NCBI GenBank assembly: GCA_000708835.1
Contig: DF237129.1
Coordinates: 94,907 to 158,906, forward strand
DNA length: 64,000 nucleotides
Direction of reading: 5' to 3'
DNA from: Klebsormidium nitens
Lineage: Eukaryota > Streptophyta > Klebsormidiophyceae > Klebsormidiales > Klebsormidiaceae
Program-made: the position numbers and the translations under genes
Shown here: piece by piece, positions 24,902-38,487 of the stretch
How positions within the stretch are numbered: position 1 is the first letter of the stretch
How the letters are laid out: each line of letters opens with the position of its first letter
The notes under the pieces: model-generated
Database searches by the model: none
The model's input: only the letters and a program-made list of their open reading frames with translations
Told to the model about the DNA's origin: nothing

Positions 24902-27900
24902 ATGAGATCGATCCACCATGGCCGGAGGCCTGATGGTGCTTCAAATGCAGTCAGCGATGGTGCAAAGATGGCTTCCCTCCTGACCTCTGGCTCCGCGCAG
25001 CTGTTCCGGCGCTTCAGGACTCTGCCGATTTGCCCTGCTTTTGGGAGGCTGCTGAGAGGGTCAGGGGTTGGATTTAGCCGTGGGCCCTTGATAGATGCAA
25101 GCTGCCAAGCTTCAACAGGCATTCTTTCTGACAACATGTCACCAGATGTCAAAAAGATGAAGGTGATTCCAGCGATGAACGCTACCTCCGGCCCTCCATT
25201 GATTGCTTTTAGATGAACACCCTCAAAGATCTCGTTATGGGACCCTTGCATAGATTGCAGTCTCCAGTTGTCAAACTCCACCCGTCAAAGTATTCATATC
25301 TCTGGTGCTGTGCGAGGCGACAGCAGGATGGTGGGAAAATCGAAGTTCTTGGTCGAAATTTGGATAACCAAACCATGTCTTGTAATACAAGCGATTTGTT
25401 TCCTAACTTTTGGCCCCAAAACTCGACTTCTTCATTCTGACAGGAGTTACATGATGAAGAACACCTGGATAAAGCTGGAATTTGCTCCAAACCGCTGGCA
25501 TATGCATATGCATGTCCTCCCGTGGATTGTCACGTGCATCACCGTTCAAAGCATTTTATTCATCCTGTCATCATGCAGGTTCTGTTCTGCTCCCACCACT
25601 TCACGGATGGCTTCCGCTTCACTCAGGACTTTCTAGCTGATGAGTCAGCAATAGAGGTAAGGCGCTCACTACTTGTTGGTGGGGGAAGGCTTCTTCGTGC
25701 TGAGCTCAACTGGCACTCATTTTGCGGTCTCTAAGGGAGGGACTTCGCATCTGAGTTGAGTCAAATTCTGTAAGAAAAGGAACGGATATTCATGTTTTGA
25801 TTGATGAAAAGAAGTGGGGGACAAGGTTGACTTCTTGACCAGGCAAAGGCCTGCTCATTCTTCCTGGCTGCAGCGTTAAGGCAGGAAGACGCAAGAGTAG
25901 CCGTGCCTTTGATACCGCGAACTTGCATTCACACAATGCTTGCTTTCCTTCAGCAGCGTCAATTCGTAGTATCTACCTCTTTCTTCAAGTAAAGGAGTCA
26001 AGCCCGCTCTGGCCCCTTCTTTTCCACACCCCGGATGCCCTCAAAAACTTGTTCAAACAGAATTGCAATTTAGTACGAGGGCTATAAAGGGCCATATAAA
26101 TCAAAGTTGTGGTGGTACCACCTCACCGTACAAGCTCGTACCTTGCCCCAAGCATTCATTGATATCTACAGAGTTGTCTTGATCAAATATTTAATTGAAT
26201 GGGGACTTGTGCTTCCAGGTGGTGCGGTGCGAGAGCGACAAGCTGGACGACAACGTCGATGATGCGAGCGTCCTCGTCCCGCAAATGACTCGAATTGGGC
26301 GCGAGACAATCGCAAAGGCAAAGAAGCTCCGCATGATCCTCCAATTTGGAGTGGGCCTGGAAGGTAAGTTTTGCTTTGCCCGTGGCCAGACTGCACCTTG
26401 ACGACTGTGGACGGTTTGGTGCATTCTTTTTCATCCTGGTCAGCCTTCGAAACAGCTAGTCCAGGTAGGTTTGGACATTTTGGCTTCTGTTTGAGCTGTC
26501 AAAAGTGTCAAACTCTTGCCTGCCAAACGAACAGGAGAAGAGCGAATGTATTCGGCAGGAGCCAGCGAACTGGAGACTTTCGCAATTCCATCAAATCTGC
26601 AGAGTCCCATTGGCTGTAACGTTACACTTAACCTGATTCAGTAGACCAGTTCCAAATCCTAGACCTCCGAAGGCAGATTATTTTCTGGCGTTGCAACAGG
26701 CGTCGACACCGAAGCCGCCACTGAAGCTGGGGTTATTGTTGCGCGGATACCTGGGGCTGCGTCAGGGAATGCGCCCTCGTGTGCAGAGATGGCCATATAC
26801 CTCATCCTGGCACTGCTCCGTAATCAGGTAGACACTTGTCTGGGGGTTGCTGTGAAATTCAAATCTGTTCTACACGACGTCCTGTAAGAGGCGCATGCAT
26901 GCTGTGGGGGACAATGGAAGGACCGTACCAAGTCGACTTGAGGGAATTTTGTCAACTTCTAGAAGAACTTCCCCCGAGCTCGAGGTTCGGCGATTACTCC
27001 CTGGTCTCGGGCCAGGTGCTGTCGTGTTTTTGATAGTCTGAATGTCCGGTACCTTGGACTCTGCAAACTGCCGATAAGTCCCTTCGTCTCTCAGCTTTGC
27101 GTCAAGCAAGAGTCGTTCTTTCTCGGCAGATACGAAACCCACCCTGGTCGTCATCCCGTAAAAGCTGATTTTAAGGCGCAATGGGGGAGATTACTGCCAA
27201 CCTTGCGCGAACGCTCCTCGCGTCTATCTGCAGAAAGGCATGGAAGAAGCTGTGGCCGCCTCGCGCCTCGGCACGCCCACTGGCAGAACGTTGCAAGGGT
27301 TGACGGTAAGGCGTAGGTTTTCTTCCGCCTATCTCTGACCAAAGACATAATCACCGGAGGCCTTTTCAGCCTTCCGTTTGGAAGACGGATCATCTGCTTT
27401 TCGTCACCACGCTCATGACAAAAATGTCCACCTAAGCGAAGTTGGATCTCCGTCCGATTTAGAAAGAAAGTGTTCGCTGTTGTTACTGGTGGGGCCTCCC
27501 TTTGCTGAGACGAATCTGTCACGGGCCCAAACCAGCCAACCCTTACAAAAGCGTGAGTGCGTCCCAAGCTGACTCGTCTCCCAACCATTTTTCGGAGTGT
27601 CCAACTTTGACCTTATCTATTGGATCTTTAAGAGCTCGCTTGAGCCTTTCCCAACCTGGCACTGTTTTAGAGCGGGTTTCTGCTGGACGGAGAAATGGCA
27701 ATTCAATAGCATCTAGTGGCGATTTACGTGACTAACTTCATTTAAATTTACAACGACATGTGAACCAACTTTGCCGCTTTTGCTCCGTCACTGCTTGCTG
27801 GTCACTTCTGTCCATTCCTTGCTCTCAGGTTCTCATCGTGGGCTTTGGGGCGATCGGTAAAGAACTTGCCGTGCGACTGAAGCCGTTCGGTGTGCGTCTC

Positions 27901-30900
27901 CTAGCGCTGCGGGTCAGCGGCGGGCGGCCGCCACGAAGCGACTCACGTAAGGCCGAATCACATTCTTATCTGGCATGCCGGTCGCATTCCTCTGCTCCGT
28001 ATACAGCTGGGCTTTTGGTTCTTTTTCCTGTACAAAGCGGCCGTGCCAAGGGGCGACCGGCAGAGTGAGCCGTCCCTGGGCTAGTCGCCAGCAAAGTCAC
28101 CCAAGATGCTCCCCCCAGAAAGCGAGAGTGATGACGCTTTGACGTGATTTCAGTGTGCTTAAGGAAGTCGAGACGACGACTATGCGAGGAAGTCTACTGT
28201 ATGAGAGAAGTTGCTCTACTTGTTGGTAGCCAAACAGCGGCTGTGCTTTTCAAAAAGAGGGGTTCGCTTTCCGATATCGAAGTCCGGTCTGCCACGATGA
28301 AGAACTTCTTGTATTTGCAACCCCACGGGCATCCATGCACGAACACTAGTTGCCGCAATGCTCTGGTCATGAATATTTGATGATTAGGCTCTACCACCAC
28401 CCTTTCCGCAGGTCTTCAAACTCCTCTGCACGTGTCGACTGTCAAATTCCTTTCCTTTGGCACGCTCTTTCGGGAAGCGCAGTCACTCACCGAAGAAAAG
28501 TGTACCAGAGATGAAGCTGGATTTTCATCGTTTTTCCCGGTTCGTCGTCCCAGTTTCTCCTTGGTGACCACTAGCCATCCTTCTCCCGGGCGACGCAGGG
28601 ACAACGTGCTGTGATGTCAGGATGTTCGGTATGCCCCCGAAAGTTCGGAGTAGAGTGTATCGTCAGGTCCCGTAAAGTTTGCACCTAAGGCATCGCAAAC
28701 TGGTGCTACAACAATTTGACCCTGCATTTAACGGGCCCGAGCCTGACGCTCCTTTGCAGTACGTGCAATGTCAACCGAGCCCCCGTCGTCCCTTCTGAGG
28801 GAGGCGCCAAGCACAGAAAGCACAACGACCGAACGGCCGACATCAGACGGAACTGACGGAACGAACGGAACAGAATCGACGGAAAGTAAGAACGTAAGGG
28901 AATCCACGGGGACGGGACGTCCGGAAGGAACGGAAGGACCGGACGGAAGGGAAAGAACGGAACGGACGGACGCGTTTGAGGGGCTGCTCGACGAGCAAGG
29001 GGCCCTCGACAAGAGGGACGAGCTGCTGGCGCGGGCTGACGTCATCGTGCTGGCGTGCCTGCTGACGAAAGAGACGGTAAGACCGGACGCCACGTGGCAG
29101 ATTCAATGTGATCCGAGACGTCGGAACGCTACGTCGTCCTGCCCTGCATGCCTGCTGATGAAGGTGCTGGTAGACAATCCGACGTTCTGGTTTCTACTTC
29201 GATGTGGCTTCTGCTTCAGTGGAGCGGACGCTGAATCTTGTGCTCGGCTGGCATAAGGCGAGAGTCGTGCTGGAAGCAATTCATTGCCCATCAGAAGACC
29301 GTCGTTCACGTTACTTCAAAAGGCTCCGGCCAGCTTGATCGCCTTGGAGTTACTCGAAATCTTATTGGGGAGCCCTCGAGTCGCGCAATTTATCACCACT
29401 GGAAACTGGGGACGCTTCCACCACTCAGACTCCTCCCAGACCTGTCTGGTTTGCCGCTCTGTCCCTTTTACTAATCTCGTGTTGTCATGTGCAGCGAGGG
29501 TTGGTCAACGAAGACTTTTTGCGGAAGATGAAGCAGGTGAGCTCCCACTGTCGCCCTCTTATTCTGTAAATTGTAGGCGCCGCATGACGCAATTTTCTCG
29601 ACACCGGCCTACTGTAGAGCGCCTTCTTTGGTTAGGACGTAGGTTTCCCTGTTGCTTGCTGCGCCCAGCCCTTCGTGGTCTGTAAATGACTGTTCGCCCT
29701 GCATTGCTTACTCATTGCCGCTCAGAAACTTTTGCCTGTCATTCTTCTCTTCGTGGACCAAAGCCCGCCCAATGAGCAGAGTCAGTCCTGTGCCGAACCT
29801 ATGTAAGCACTCCAGGCAATTTCAAATGGCACGGGAGGCAGAATGGCTTGTCCCTTTCGAACCCGCCGCCTGTTGAGAGACTTCCAGGCAGCTCCTCAAC
29901 CGACATGGTCGCTCTGTTTGTGTGCAAGAAACTTGCATCTGATCGAACCGAGAAACGTCATTCTCTTTTTGCCTGAATATTGCAAAACAATTGTCGGTCG
30001 ACAAAAAGCATAAGCGTGCTTCCTTTCCCAGGACGCCATCCTAGTTAACATCGCCCGGGGACACCTTCTAGACTACGATGCGGTGCGGGCCGCTCTAGAA
30101 AACAATCGGTTGGCCGGATTGGGAATGGACGTGGCGTGGTCAGAGCCGTTCGATCCATCCGATCCCGTCGCACGTCATCGGAACGTCATCCTGACGCCCC
30201 ACGTGGCGGGCGTCTCGGACAAGTCGTACCGCACCATGGCAGAGGTGAGGCTTCAAAATTTGTAATTCTAATTCAGGATGATGTGAGCTCCTATCTTAAC
30301 AGTAAAAACGTAACCAAAATGACCTGTTTCGCATCTATGTACCTACGATTAACCCTCGAAGTAACCTACTACGTCCCAGGCTGCTTGGTTGCTACAGATG
30401 AACCTTTTAATCTTCGGAGGCCCGAAGAGTCTTTGCATCTCTGGGCTTTCAACAGGGCTTTCGTGAACTAGCATACCAAGCCTGGTATTCTGCGTCCGTA
30501 GTTCTTCTGTTTGATTGCTGCTGTTTTCAGATCCTTGTTCAGAGCATCGGTTTGTGCCGAAAATATCCGGTAAATTATCAGCGTTGGCCTCCTGGCCGTC
30601 GTCCTACATCTGCTACTGTGGGGCTGAGTTGTTATGCAGCTTATGCGTCCGGCCATTCTGCCTTTAAATTCATCCAAATAGAGGAATGCAGTGGAGCCTT
30701 GAAGGCAGCAGTCGGACACGTTTTGGCAGGACAGAGTGACGACCTATCAAACTATCTGCCTCAATTGTAAAGAACCCAAGCAAGCAACAAAAGTGACGCG
30801 CTGTGTTGCTCCACATATGGAGCGGTCGGGGCTTCTGGTTTTCCCCGTCGGACGTTGAAACGGCTTCTGAGATTCCGCTGATGTGGCTCGCTCGACGCGT

Positions 30901-30994
30901 TGTGCAGATCATTGCGCATTCCGTCCGAGAACTCCGTGACGGGCAGCCTTTCACAAAGATTGAGGTCATCAATCAGGTTAGCAAAGGCCGGTAG
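24902..30994 (+). CDS. D-isomer-specific 2-hydroxyacid dehydrogenase (plant At1g72190-type)
   Basis: Ten exons in phase: 24902-25162, 25579-25656, 26219-26363, 26700-26827, 27234-27305, 27829-27946, 28760-29076, 29495-29536, 30032-30244 and 30908-30994. The ATG at 24968 (MASLLTSGSAQLFRRFRTLP, presequence-like) is an alternative start. The catalytic half begins MKVLFCSHHFTDGFRF. Exon 4 carries AEMAIYLILALLRNQ, exon 6 the NAD loop GFGAIG. Exon 9 holds LVNIARG with the catalytic Arg, DVAWSEPFDP with the Glu and LTPHVAG with the His. Order and spacing match the plant organellar family related to phosphoglycerate and glyoxylate/hydroxypyruvate dehydrogenases; the substrate is not established. Odd feature: exon 7 inserts about 60 Thr/Glu/Gly/Arg-rich residues between the nucleotide-binding strands. 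The exon 6 donor is placed at 27946 because the donor-like site at 27912 breaks phase. Confidence 0.9.
28795..28975 (+). repeat. Purine-rich minisatellite inside coding exon 7 of the dehydrogenase
   Basis: Degenerate copies of 'acggaa', 'ggaacgga' and 'gacggaac' fill this stretch. It stays in frame and encodes a Thr/Glu/Gly/Arg/Ser-rich insert (e.g. TDGTNGTESTESKN). It lies between LREAPSTES and DAFEGLLDEQ. Confidence 0.8.
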
Positions 30995-32909
30995 CTAACA
31001 CTCAAGCTTGCGTTCTTGTCAGACGAGGCCACCGCTATTTCGGCCGATGGCCAAAGTCGTGCCAGCTTTTTAAAGCTGCCGCTGAGCTCACTATGTGTAT
31101 GAATACAATATTATGAGCCCCAAGGACTGGGTTCCTATAATCAATGTACAGGCGCCCCTGCAAACCTAACCTGTAGCAGACAGTACATGAAGGAACGTGA
31201 TCTTACCACGTCCTTATTGGCCGGGCTTGTCGAACCAACCCGTCTGCGTTCATTCCTCTTTAAGTGATGCAATATGATTGCCATTTCTGGGAGGCCGCGC
31301 AGCATGCGGCGGCAGTGCACACGGATGTTACTTCTTCACGGGCTTTGAATGAAAAGAAGCGAGTATACTGTATGTATGGCGGGGCGTATTGAGTGCGGTT
31401 CTAACATCGTATCACTGTCGTGCATGCGCATCCCTGAGATGCTTGAATCAACCAACATTCAATAAACTTTGGCTAGCTTATTGAGCTATGGCACATGCTA
31501 TACGTTATAAACTCCAAGTTACGTGACTCGTCGCAGATGAACATCCGTTAGCTTGGCATTTGCATTTGTTGTGCGGCATGCAATTCAAACTTTACGTCAA
31601 CCTAGTACAAACATATGTCGGCCGGCCGCGGAAATTGCCGCCCAGAACATTACGAAGTTGTCTCACTCGCATGGCGGTCATGGTTATAGGCGCAGTCAAG
31701 CTCTGCCGCTATTGGGCGCACGCCAGCCTCGCCAGCGGCCCCCGGCATGCGCTATAGAGCTGCACCGTCATGTTGCACATGAAGGAGAATCTGGCCGTCA
31801 CTGAGTGAACCTGGCTGCGAACATGATGTTGTGCACAAGGGCATATATGACGCCTGACGATACCGGCCCGGCCGGGGTCGGCCCGGCCGCCCGCCTCTAG
31901 GAATTGCGTCGGCGCACTACTATAAGGGCCCTTGCATGCGGCCGCATATGTCAAATGTTTGCGAGCTAGATATATTAGTCTAATATATGTTGATATCCAT
32001 CTTAACTGATTGGTTCAGGACACATGCCAGACTAAGGTGGTACATACATGGATCGTATGATGTTGTTGAACTGCGATCAAGAACATACTGCAACGGGCCG
32101 TGCCAGGTAACCCAACGATATTTCTAGCTTTTCGGAGTCCACTCGCGATTGATGGTGAAGTTCTGCACACAGTCAGTGAATCCCGGCTAACGGCATTGGT
32201 GCTGTCGGACCGCTTGGCTACCAATATTGAGCTTGGCATGGTATTATAAAAGCTTAACGGTTTGTGCTTGTAATTAGTACGTATTTGTGAGGATGACTCC
32301 CTGATTACAAGCTACAAGGCAATCAAACGTCAGCTTGGAATGTTTAGTCACTGAAGCTGGTCCAAGCTTTTGCTTTGCATGGTTGTAGTCCTTGAAAAGT
32401 TGGTGGGCTGCCGCTCACGTCCACTGTCATTCTGTGTTTCAAGATCGACTTTGCGCTTGGAAAATTATAAGCTACAGGTGTGCCGTATTCAATGCCGATG
32501 CAGCTTGACATCGATGACAACAATCGACTGTTGGAACTTATTTAGGAGACTAAGTAGAACGTACTACAGTGTGACTTAAAGCCATCAAGCTCTGCTTTCG
32601 AGTGTGGAACGCGAGCACGGCTGGTGTGTTCCCCTGTGTTGGTTGGTAAACCCTTGATGGGTTGTACGCTCACGTTACCTCAACTGTACAGGGAAACTTT
32701 CATCAACGTTCGGATCATCCCGCTTCATGGGCATGCACTCATTACGCCCGAAGCAGGCAATGCCACCAATAGCAATGGGCGAATCGTCAACCTCCTCGTG
32801 TCTTCCTTCGGAGGTCTGTTTTACTATTTGACGAGCAGCTAGAACTGTCTTGGGTTCATCCGCGAACATGCGCTCTCTGCGTGCTATCTGTTGCAACATC
32901 GGGCGCGCC
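30995..32909. other. Convergent spacer with palindrome-rich island
   Basis: No supported gene. Between 31450 and 32110 the sequence is rich in palindromes (ggccggcc, gcatgc, gcggccgc, agctagct-like). It includes a perfect inverted repeat at 31967-31985, arms ATATATTAG/CTAATATAT around one base. Its texture resembles 16900-17540, and both contain a similar 'tgcaacgggcc..gtgcca' word (16902 and 32088). Confidence 0.5.
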
Positions 32910-35900
32910 CTATCTATCCGTCCAGTGCCGGAACTTGCATATGCCCCTTCTCTTTGATGTGCTGCTGGTCGACTCCTTTATGAAGAGAATCAGCTGTCTG
33001 GCAAGTTCGTCGCTTGCGAGGGTCTCGTTGGCTTCCTGCACAGGCAAACGGAAGTTCAACAACGGCACCAAATGACGACATTGCGAACGAACTGCAAGGC
33101 CTGGATTTGAGCAATAAGCGACCCGCCTGAACCAGCACAATCTGTTCCTCCCGCAAAGCCCTCGGTCTTTCACAAACATGAACAGACACAAACAGAGGGA
33201 TGCAGAGCTATTGCAAGCTTGCAGAAGCGACCGAGAAGCCGTGATAAAGATTCAAAGCGTTTTCAGCCTCTTTGGTATTATAACATACTTTATTTAGATT
33301 ATTAGAATCTTTTTGTAATCTTTTGAATTCCAAAATTGTCATGAAGTGTTTACATTGTCACTTTTTGCATTCAGGACAACGGAACTCTGAGTTTTCAGTT
33401 GCATCATCAATAATTCGTTCCCGGAGATCAACAATTGCCAACAACGGAGGAGCCTGACCGCGACGCTCATCCTGAGAGCGATTGCAAGGGGACAATCGAG
33501 GGAGCCGCAGATGATCGGAAAGCAGATGCAATGCTTACCACGATAGCCAGTCGGTCTTCAAGGCCGGGGGGGTCATTGCTTAAAAACAGCTTCTCGTACG
33601 TCTTCCGCAAAGCGTCCACCTGCATAACGAAGAGTGCCCTTCATTATCGATCTATTTCTTCGCGTTGCAAAGAGCGAAGAGTTTTACGAAGAATTCTATT
33701 CAACAAGGAGCTGCAGTTCTCCAGCCACTGTATCTGGAGGGCTAACAAACTAGAGCGGCCTCCAACGGCGTGGCCACTCGATGGCAGCGCCGATTTGCAC
33801 GATCGAACCCTCAACGAACAAAACAATCTCAACATCCGCGATTTAGGAACGGGAGTCGCACCCAATCTCCCAAAAAACAGCAACCTCATACCACACGACT
33901 CTGAGACGCAAATTGAGTCGAAAGCGCCCGAGACTGTTGTTGGGCAAGCGTACCCACCTTGCTTGTCTTGAATCCAGCCCGCCTGAGGCCTTCGAAGTTG
34001 AGGCCCCGCATCTCGGCGCGATCGCCATGCACAATGGTAAAGGTCGGCACGTCGCGGTCAACCTGTTCAGAAATAGGATTCGCCTTTCAGTACACCTGTG
34101 CTGGCACCGTAAGCTGTGGTTTCTCGTGAGTTAGGAAACAAGAATGAGGAATAGCGCCTTTCTATCCCACGGTGATGTTACTGTCAGGAAAGGGCACATC
34201 TCATGCAACTCACAAAAGCAAGTTGTTAACAACAGACCCGACAGAAGAGCAGAAAAGTCGAGCCCATTAAGCCGACTCGCTTCGAGCCGCGGCACTCCTA
34301 AACGTGGGGTCCGACGTCAGCCTGACGAAAGCCTGAACGACTCACCATAGCCCCCCCGGCAAGGAATGCGTAGGACCCCAAGTGGCAGAACTGGTGCACG
34401 GCGGTAGCTCCGCCCGTATGGACGTGGTCCTGCGGGGAGATGAGAGGTCGTTCTGAGCCGTACACGTGGCAGATTGAACGCTCCAGACGCAAGTTTGTGC
34501 GCACATCGGAAAAAAGGCTTGAAGCTCGTGGCTTCGGTTTACGAATTACATTAGGCTGGTTAGCTAAGGGGTTTGAGGATGACGGGTTCTGACGGTGAAG
34601 GGACATGTTTGATGATCCGGGTTAGAGGCAGCAGTTGCCATAGAGCTGAGTTTTCAAGAGCGACAAGGCAGAGAAAGCTGAAGGTGTCGACCTTGTAAGA
34701 GGACGCAAGAAGCGCTGAAATTGGCGGATCGACCACAAATGAGCCCGTTGATGAAGCTGAACGAGGAAGTGGAGCAAACAAATATACTTGGTTCTTTTCA
34801 GGCAATCAAAAGCAGCGGCTTTCAGTGAGTCAGTTCGCCTTTGTCCCAGTCTCAAAGCAAGCGCATGCTGTCAATCTCGGCCAGTCAGTTTTTCTTTTGT
34901 AACGGGGTGCACAAAAATGAGTCCACTGAAGCCCCATGCAAGCGTCAGCGCTCTGGAAGCATCACGCTGTCGGTCTCGGATTGCAGCAACATGGAAGGGG
35001 CGCGGATAGCGTTAGAAACACAAAATGAGACGAATTTGTTTTTGTTTTGCTCACCTGGATAACGATATGGCCAGCCAGCAGCGTGCCGTTGGCTATGATG
35101 TTGTGGTTGCCGATGATGCAGTCGTGTGCCACGTGGCACGAGCCCATGATCAGGTTGTTGTCGCCCAAAATCTGCACAAAGGAGACGTATACGTCTCGAA
35201 CTTCGGGATGATGAGTGGTAGATATACGAACCTGCGAAAATCTTTCTTCCACTCGACCCAAAGTTCTACCTGCCGCAAACTTCAGAGCACCCTATCCCGC
35301 TGACCCATCCCACCTCTGTCCTGCGTGCTTGTCCCGTCAGAGTTCCTGATGTAGACCGCTAAAACTAAGACCGCGGCGACCATTCTAGTGCAGACATTTT
35401 TTAGCGACGACATCAGGTCATTGCGGACAAACTTCGCAAGACGAAAGGCAGTCCAAGGTTACAAGTTGCCGGAGCTCAAAGGTTTGCCAAAGAGCGCACG
35501 CGACAAGGAAACTGGGCGATTTTGAAAATGTGCGTATGTATAGTATGACCAGACATTGCCACCCAAAAATGAGGTCCAGAGGGTGGACATTTTTTTTGGA
35601 GATGGCTTTATCTTAAGGGCAGATCGGAATAGCGACGTGATGCAAGACACACTCTGGAACGACGAGGCTAGATCCATGCAGTGTCCAGATGATTCACTAG
35701 TGACATTAAGGTCGTCAAACACGTCGAACGCATTCGAAACTGCAATCAGCGGTTGAAGCACAGTAAGGTTGCAGATTTGGGGATGGATAGAGGACAACAG
35801 AAAGGATTGTCGGATGCACTCACGGTTTTGAGATCCGGTCTTGACGATCTGTGAATGCTTGAATGCTCTCGGACGTCATTCTTGTTTCCCACTACGAGGT

Positions 35901-38487
35901 AGCAGTCATCGCCCTGCAATGATCAAAAGGTCCTGTTTCAAAGTTGCGTATGCTCATCGTTATCAGTTTTTGGAAGAAAGCACAATTCTACTCACTCATT
36001 GTATACCCTTTCGCACTTTTTGCCAGGGGACAGAGAGGAATCCGATCACTATTCCTCGACTTTTGCAGGGGGAACAAAGACGCATTCCAGACCTGCATTT
36101 TCAACCGAAGGAGCCAACCCCGAGTATGCTTTACGAAATCGTCAGAGACGCAAATATAGCAAATTGTATGCAAAATCGGTGGCCGTACTTCATGTGAGCC
36201 GGATGCTTTGCTTGCACCTGATTCATCATGCGACCTGAGAGTTCTTGATCCCTCTGAAGAGTGATCTTTTCACCTTGTACTTCAGGTCTTGACACAGGAC
36301 GCCGACGACGGAGTGGTAGCCAAAGCTGTTGTCATCCCCAATGATGGTCGTCCCTGGAAGATCTGCCCCCACAATGGCACCGCTGATAGATGAAAAGACG
36401 AATGAATAGTGAGAGGTCGATTTACTAGGTACTCAAATGCATGACGGCATATTTGCTAATCCCCAAAGCAAGACTAAGGAAGGTTACTTTCCATCTAAGT
36501 CCTGCGGCAGAATGCAGATCTTTGCAGCTTTTAGTCAGGCTGTTTGCCATTAATTCAGACAAACGTCTAGTTCAGGGATAATCTGTGTACTTGCATAAAG
36601 ACTCTGGAATCGGTTTTATGTCCATGGTTGATGTCACCAAAGCAGAGCAAATTGCAACGGCAGAAAGCAATTACTTTTGAGGGGCCCCGGCCACATGAAA
36701 AGGGTCAGAGCGGCTTGTCGCATAAACAAGTCGGTAGAATATTATCCCACCTGTGCAAAGTGTTCCGCTTTCCCAGGACTGTATTTCCGGCAACTTGACT
36801 TCCGGGATGCATGACGCAACCTTCCCCTAGGACTGCGCCAGGCCCCACCGTGCAGAGTGGGCCAATCCTGACGCCCTGCGAGTGTTTGGTGATGTCAGCA
36901 CATCATCAAAAGCTTGCTGATGTCAGCAAGCCAGTAGATCTTGGCACTACATGGCAATCTGCAGACTGATACTTACAGCCGCTTACAGAACTTTCCAGAA
37001 TGATACTTCCAACCTGTTTCAGAACAACCTCAGATGTCGGGCAGGAGAAAGAAAGCAACTCTTTCTTTCTTTGGGAGACGATTCGTATACGTCATGAGCA
37101 GGCAGGCAAACTTAGAGCTTTCAAGTTTCTGCTCTGCCTCACCTCCGCAAGTACCGCATCATCATGGACCACGGCTGTGGGGTGTATTGACACCCCCGAT
37201 CGCAACAGATTGACGACCTGACTGCCTGCTCCGTTGTGTGTCACCTCTCTGCTTCTTTGAAGCCATGGCCAGTCGCCCAGGTCTTCGCTCTCCTCTTCTT
37301 TTGGACTCGACCCTGAACAAAACCCCCAGAACAGCTCAAAAATCTAATCTTTTCCATAAACATCCTGGTTCCATCCTTTTCTGAGCAATCATGATTTTGA
37401 GCTTTCTTCACAAGACCGCTGCTAGAGTTCTGCATTCGAGCTGTGCACAATGACACCACAAATTGGTGAAGCTGTGTGATCAGCCAGTGGCTGCCAACCA
37501 AAGTCAAATTGACGGCAGAGTAACCGCAAATCAGGCCAGCATTGAATGGATCTGTGGTGTACCTGCGGCTGATGCTTGAATGGAGCCTCCCCACCTGACT
37601 CCCCGCCCGGACCCCTGAAAGAGGGGCAGAGAAAATGTTGTCGGAATGATGTGCTTCTGTATTCACCAGCTCCAAAAGGGCCATATTGCCCCTCCTTCCA
37701 CTGAGCCATCGATGCGACCAGCCTATTCTGGCTTGGTTTCAAATTGAGAGTGGCAGCGCCAGCATTCTGATCCACCTTTCCATCGCACTTGCGGGACAAA
37801 CAAAGGGCTTTTGTCTCGCATCTCGTTGGGCTGAAATAAGGCGTGATGCTTCACAGTAAGTGATTAGACGTGACACTTCTCTGATGCATTTTGTAACTCA
37901 AGCAGAGTTTTGTCCCTTTTGGTAATCAGTCCTGAAGCTTTCCCTCCTCCTCTTTCACATAATTTCAGACTGACACCAGCATTGTGTTTGGAGCTTATTG
38001 TGGACAATTAAATTGTCTGCAGATCATTTCTAGAGCGCAATTGAAAATATTGTCAAGAACTTACCCAAGCTTTTTGTTTTGCAATCCGCAGCCTCGCTGC
38101 TGTGCATGCCCTCAGCTGTTCAAAGCCAGATTCCTGACTCAGAAACTGTCTCCCTGCCCCAACCGAAGGAGCCAACATGTGGGACTGCGGCAAGGGACCA
38201 CCCCTTTGAAGATACCCTGAACAGACGCACTCAATACCTCCATTCTGCTGGACCTGGCTAGAGCGCCTGCGGTTGAGGCTTGACATCATCCTCGATAGGG
38301 GCTTCCGCAATGAGGGGTGCAGACTTCGGGGGCCTGGGTGAACAGCATTGGTGCTGAGGTTGCTTTCAATGGCAGGCAATCTGGTGTGGCCCGTGATCTG
38401 GTTTCGCTCTGGTCCAGATAGATTGATGGTGCTGGAAAGCATGGCCGCGGTTTGGGACTGACCGATCTTTGCAAGAGATGACGCCAT
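32910..38487 (-). CDS. lpxA: UDP-N-acetylglucosamine acyltransferase, LpxA
   Basis: Eleven exons in phase: 38487-38216, 37830-37563, 37217-37143, 36875-36751, 36382-36274, 35913-35824, 35171-35055, 34429-34346, 34062-33958, 33619-33539 and 33035-32910; about 480 residues. LpxA starts lipid A synthesis by adding an acyl chain to UDP-GlcNAc; in plants it is mitochondrial. The left-handed beta-helix is readable throughout: [75 protein letters not shown], and [16 protein letters not shown] with the catalytic His. Then come [27 protein letters not shown] and the C-terminal [10 protein letters not shown] typical of plant LpxA. Exons 1-2 encode a ~180-residue N-terminus, longer than the usual presequence. 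Exon 1 ([12 protein letters not shown]..., Ser/Arg-rich) looks like a targeting peptide. Exons 1-2 rest on phase only and are less certain than exons 3-11. Confidence 0.93.

Noticed and set aside
27912-27914. CGG|GTCAGC as donor of dehydrogenase exon 6
   Set aside because: It would shift exon 7 into a frame with an early stop; the GTAAGG donor at 27947 restores phase.
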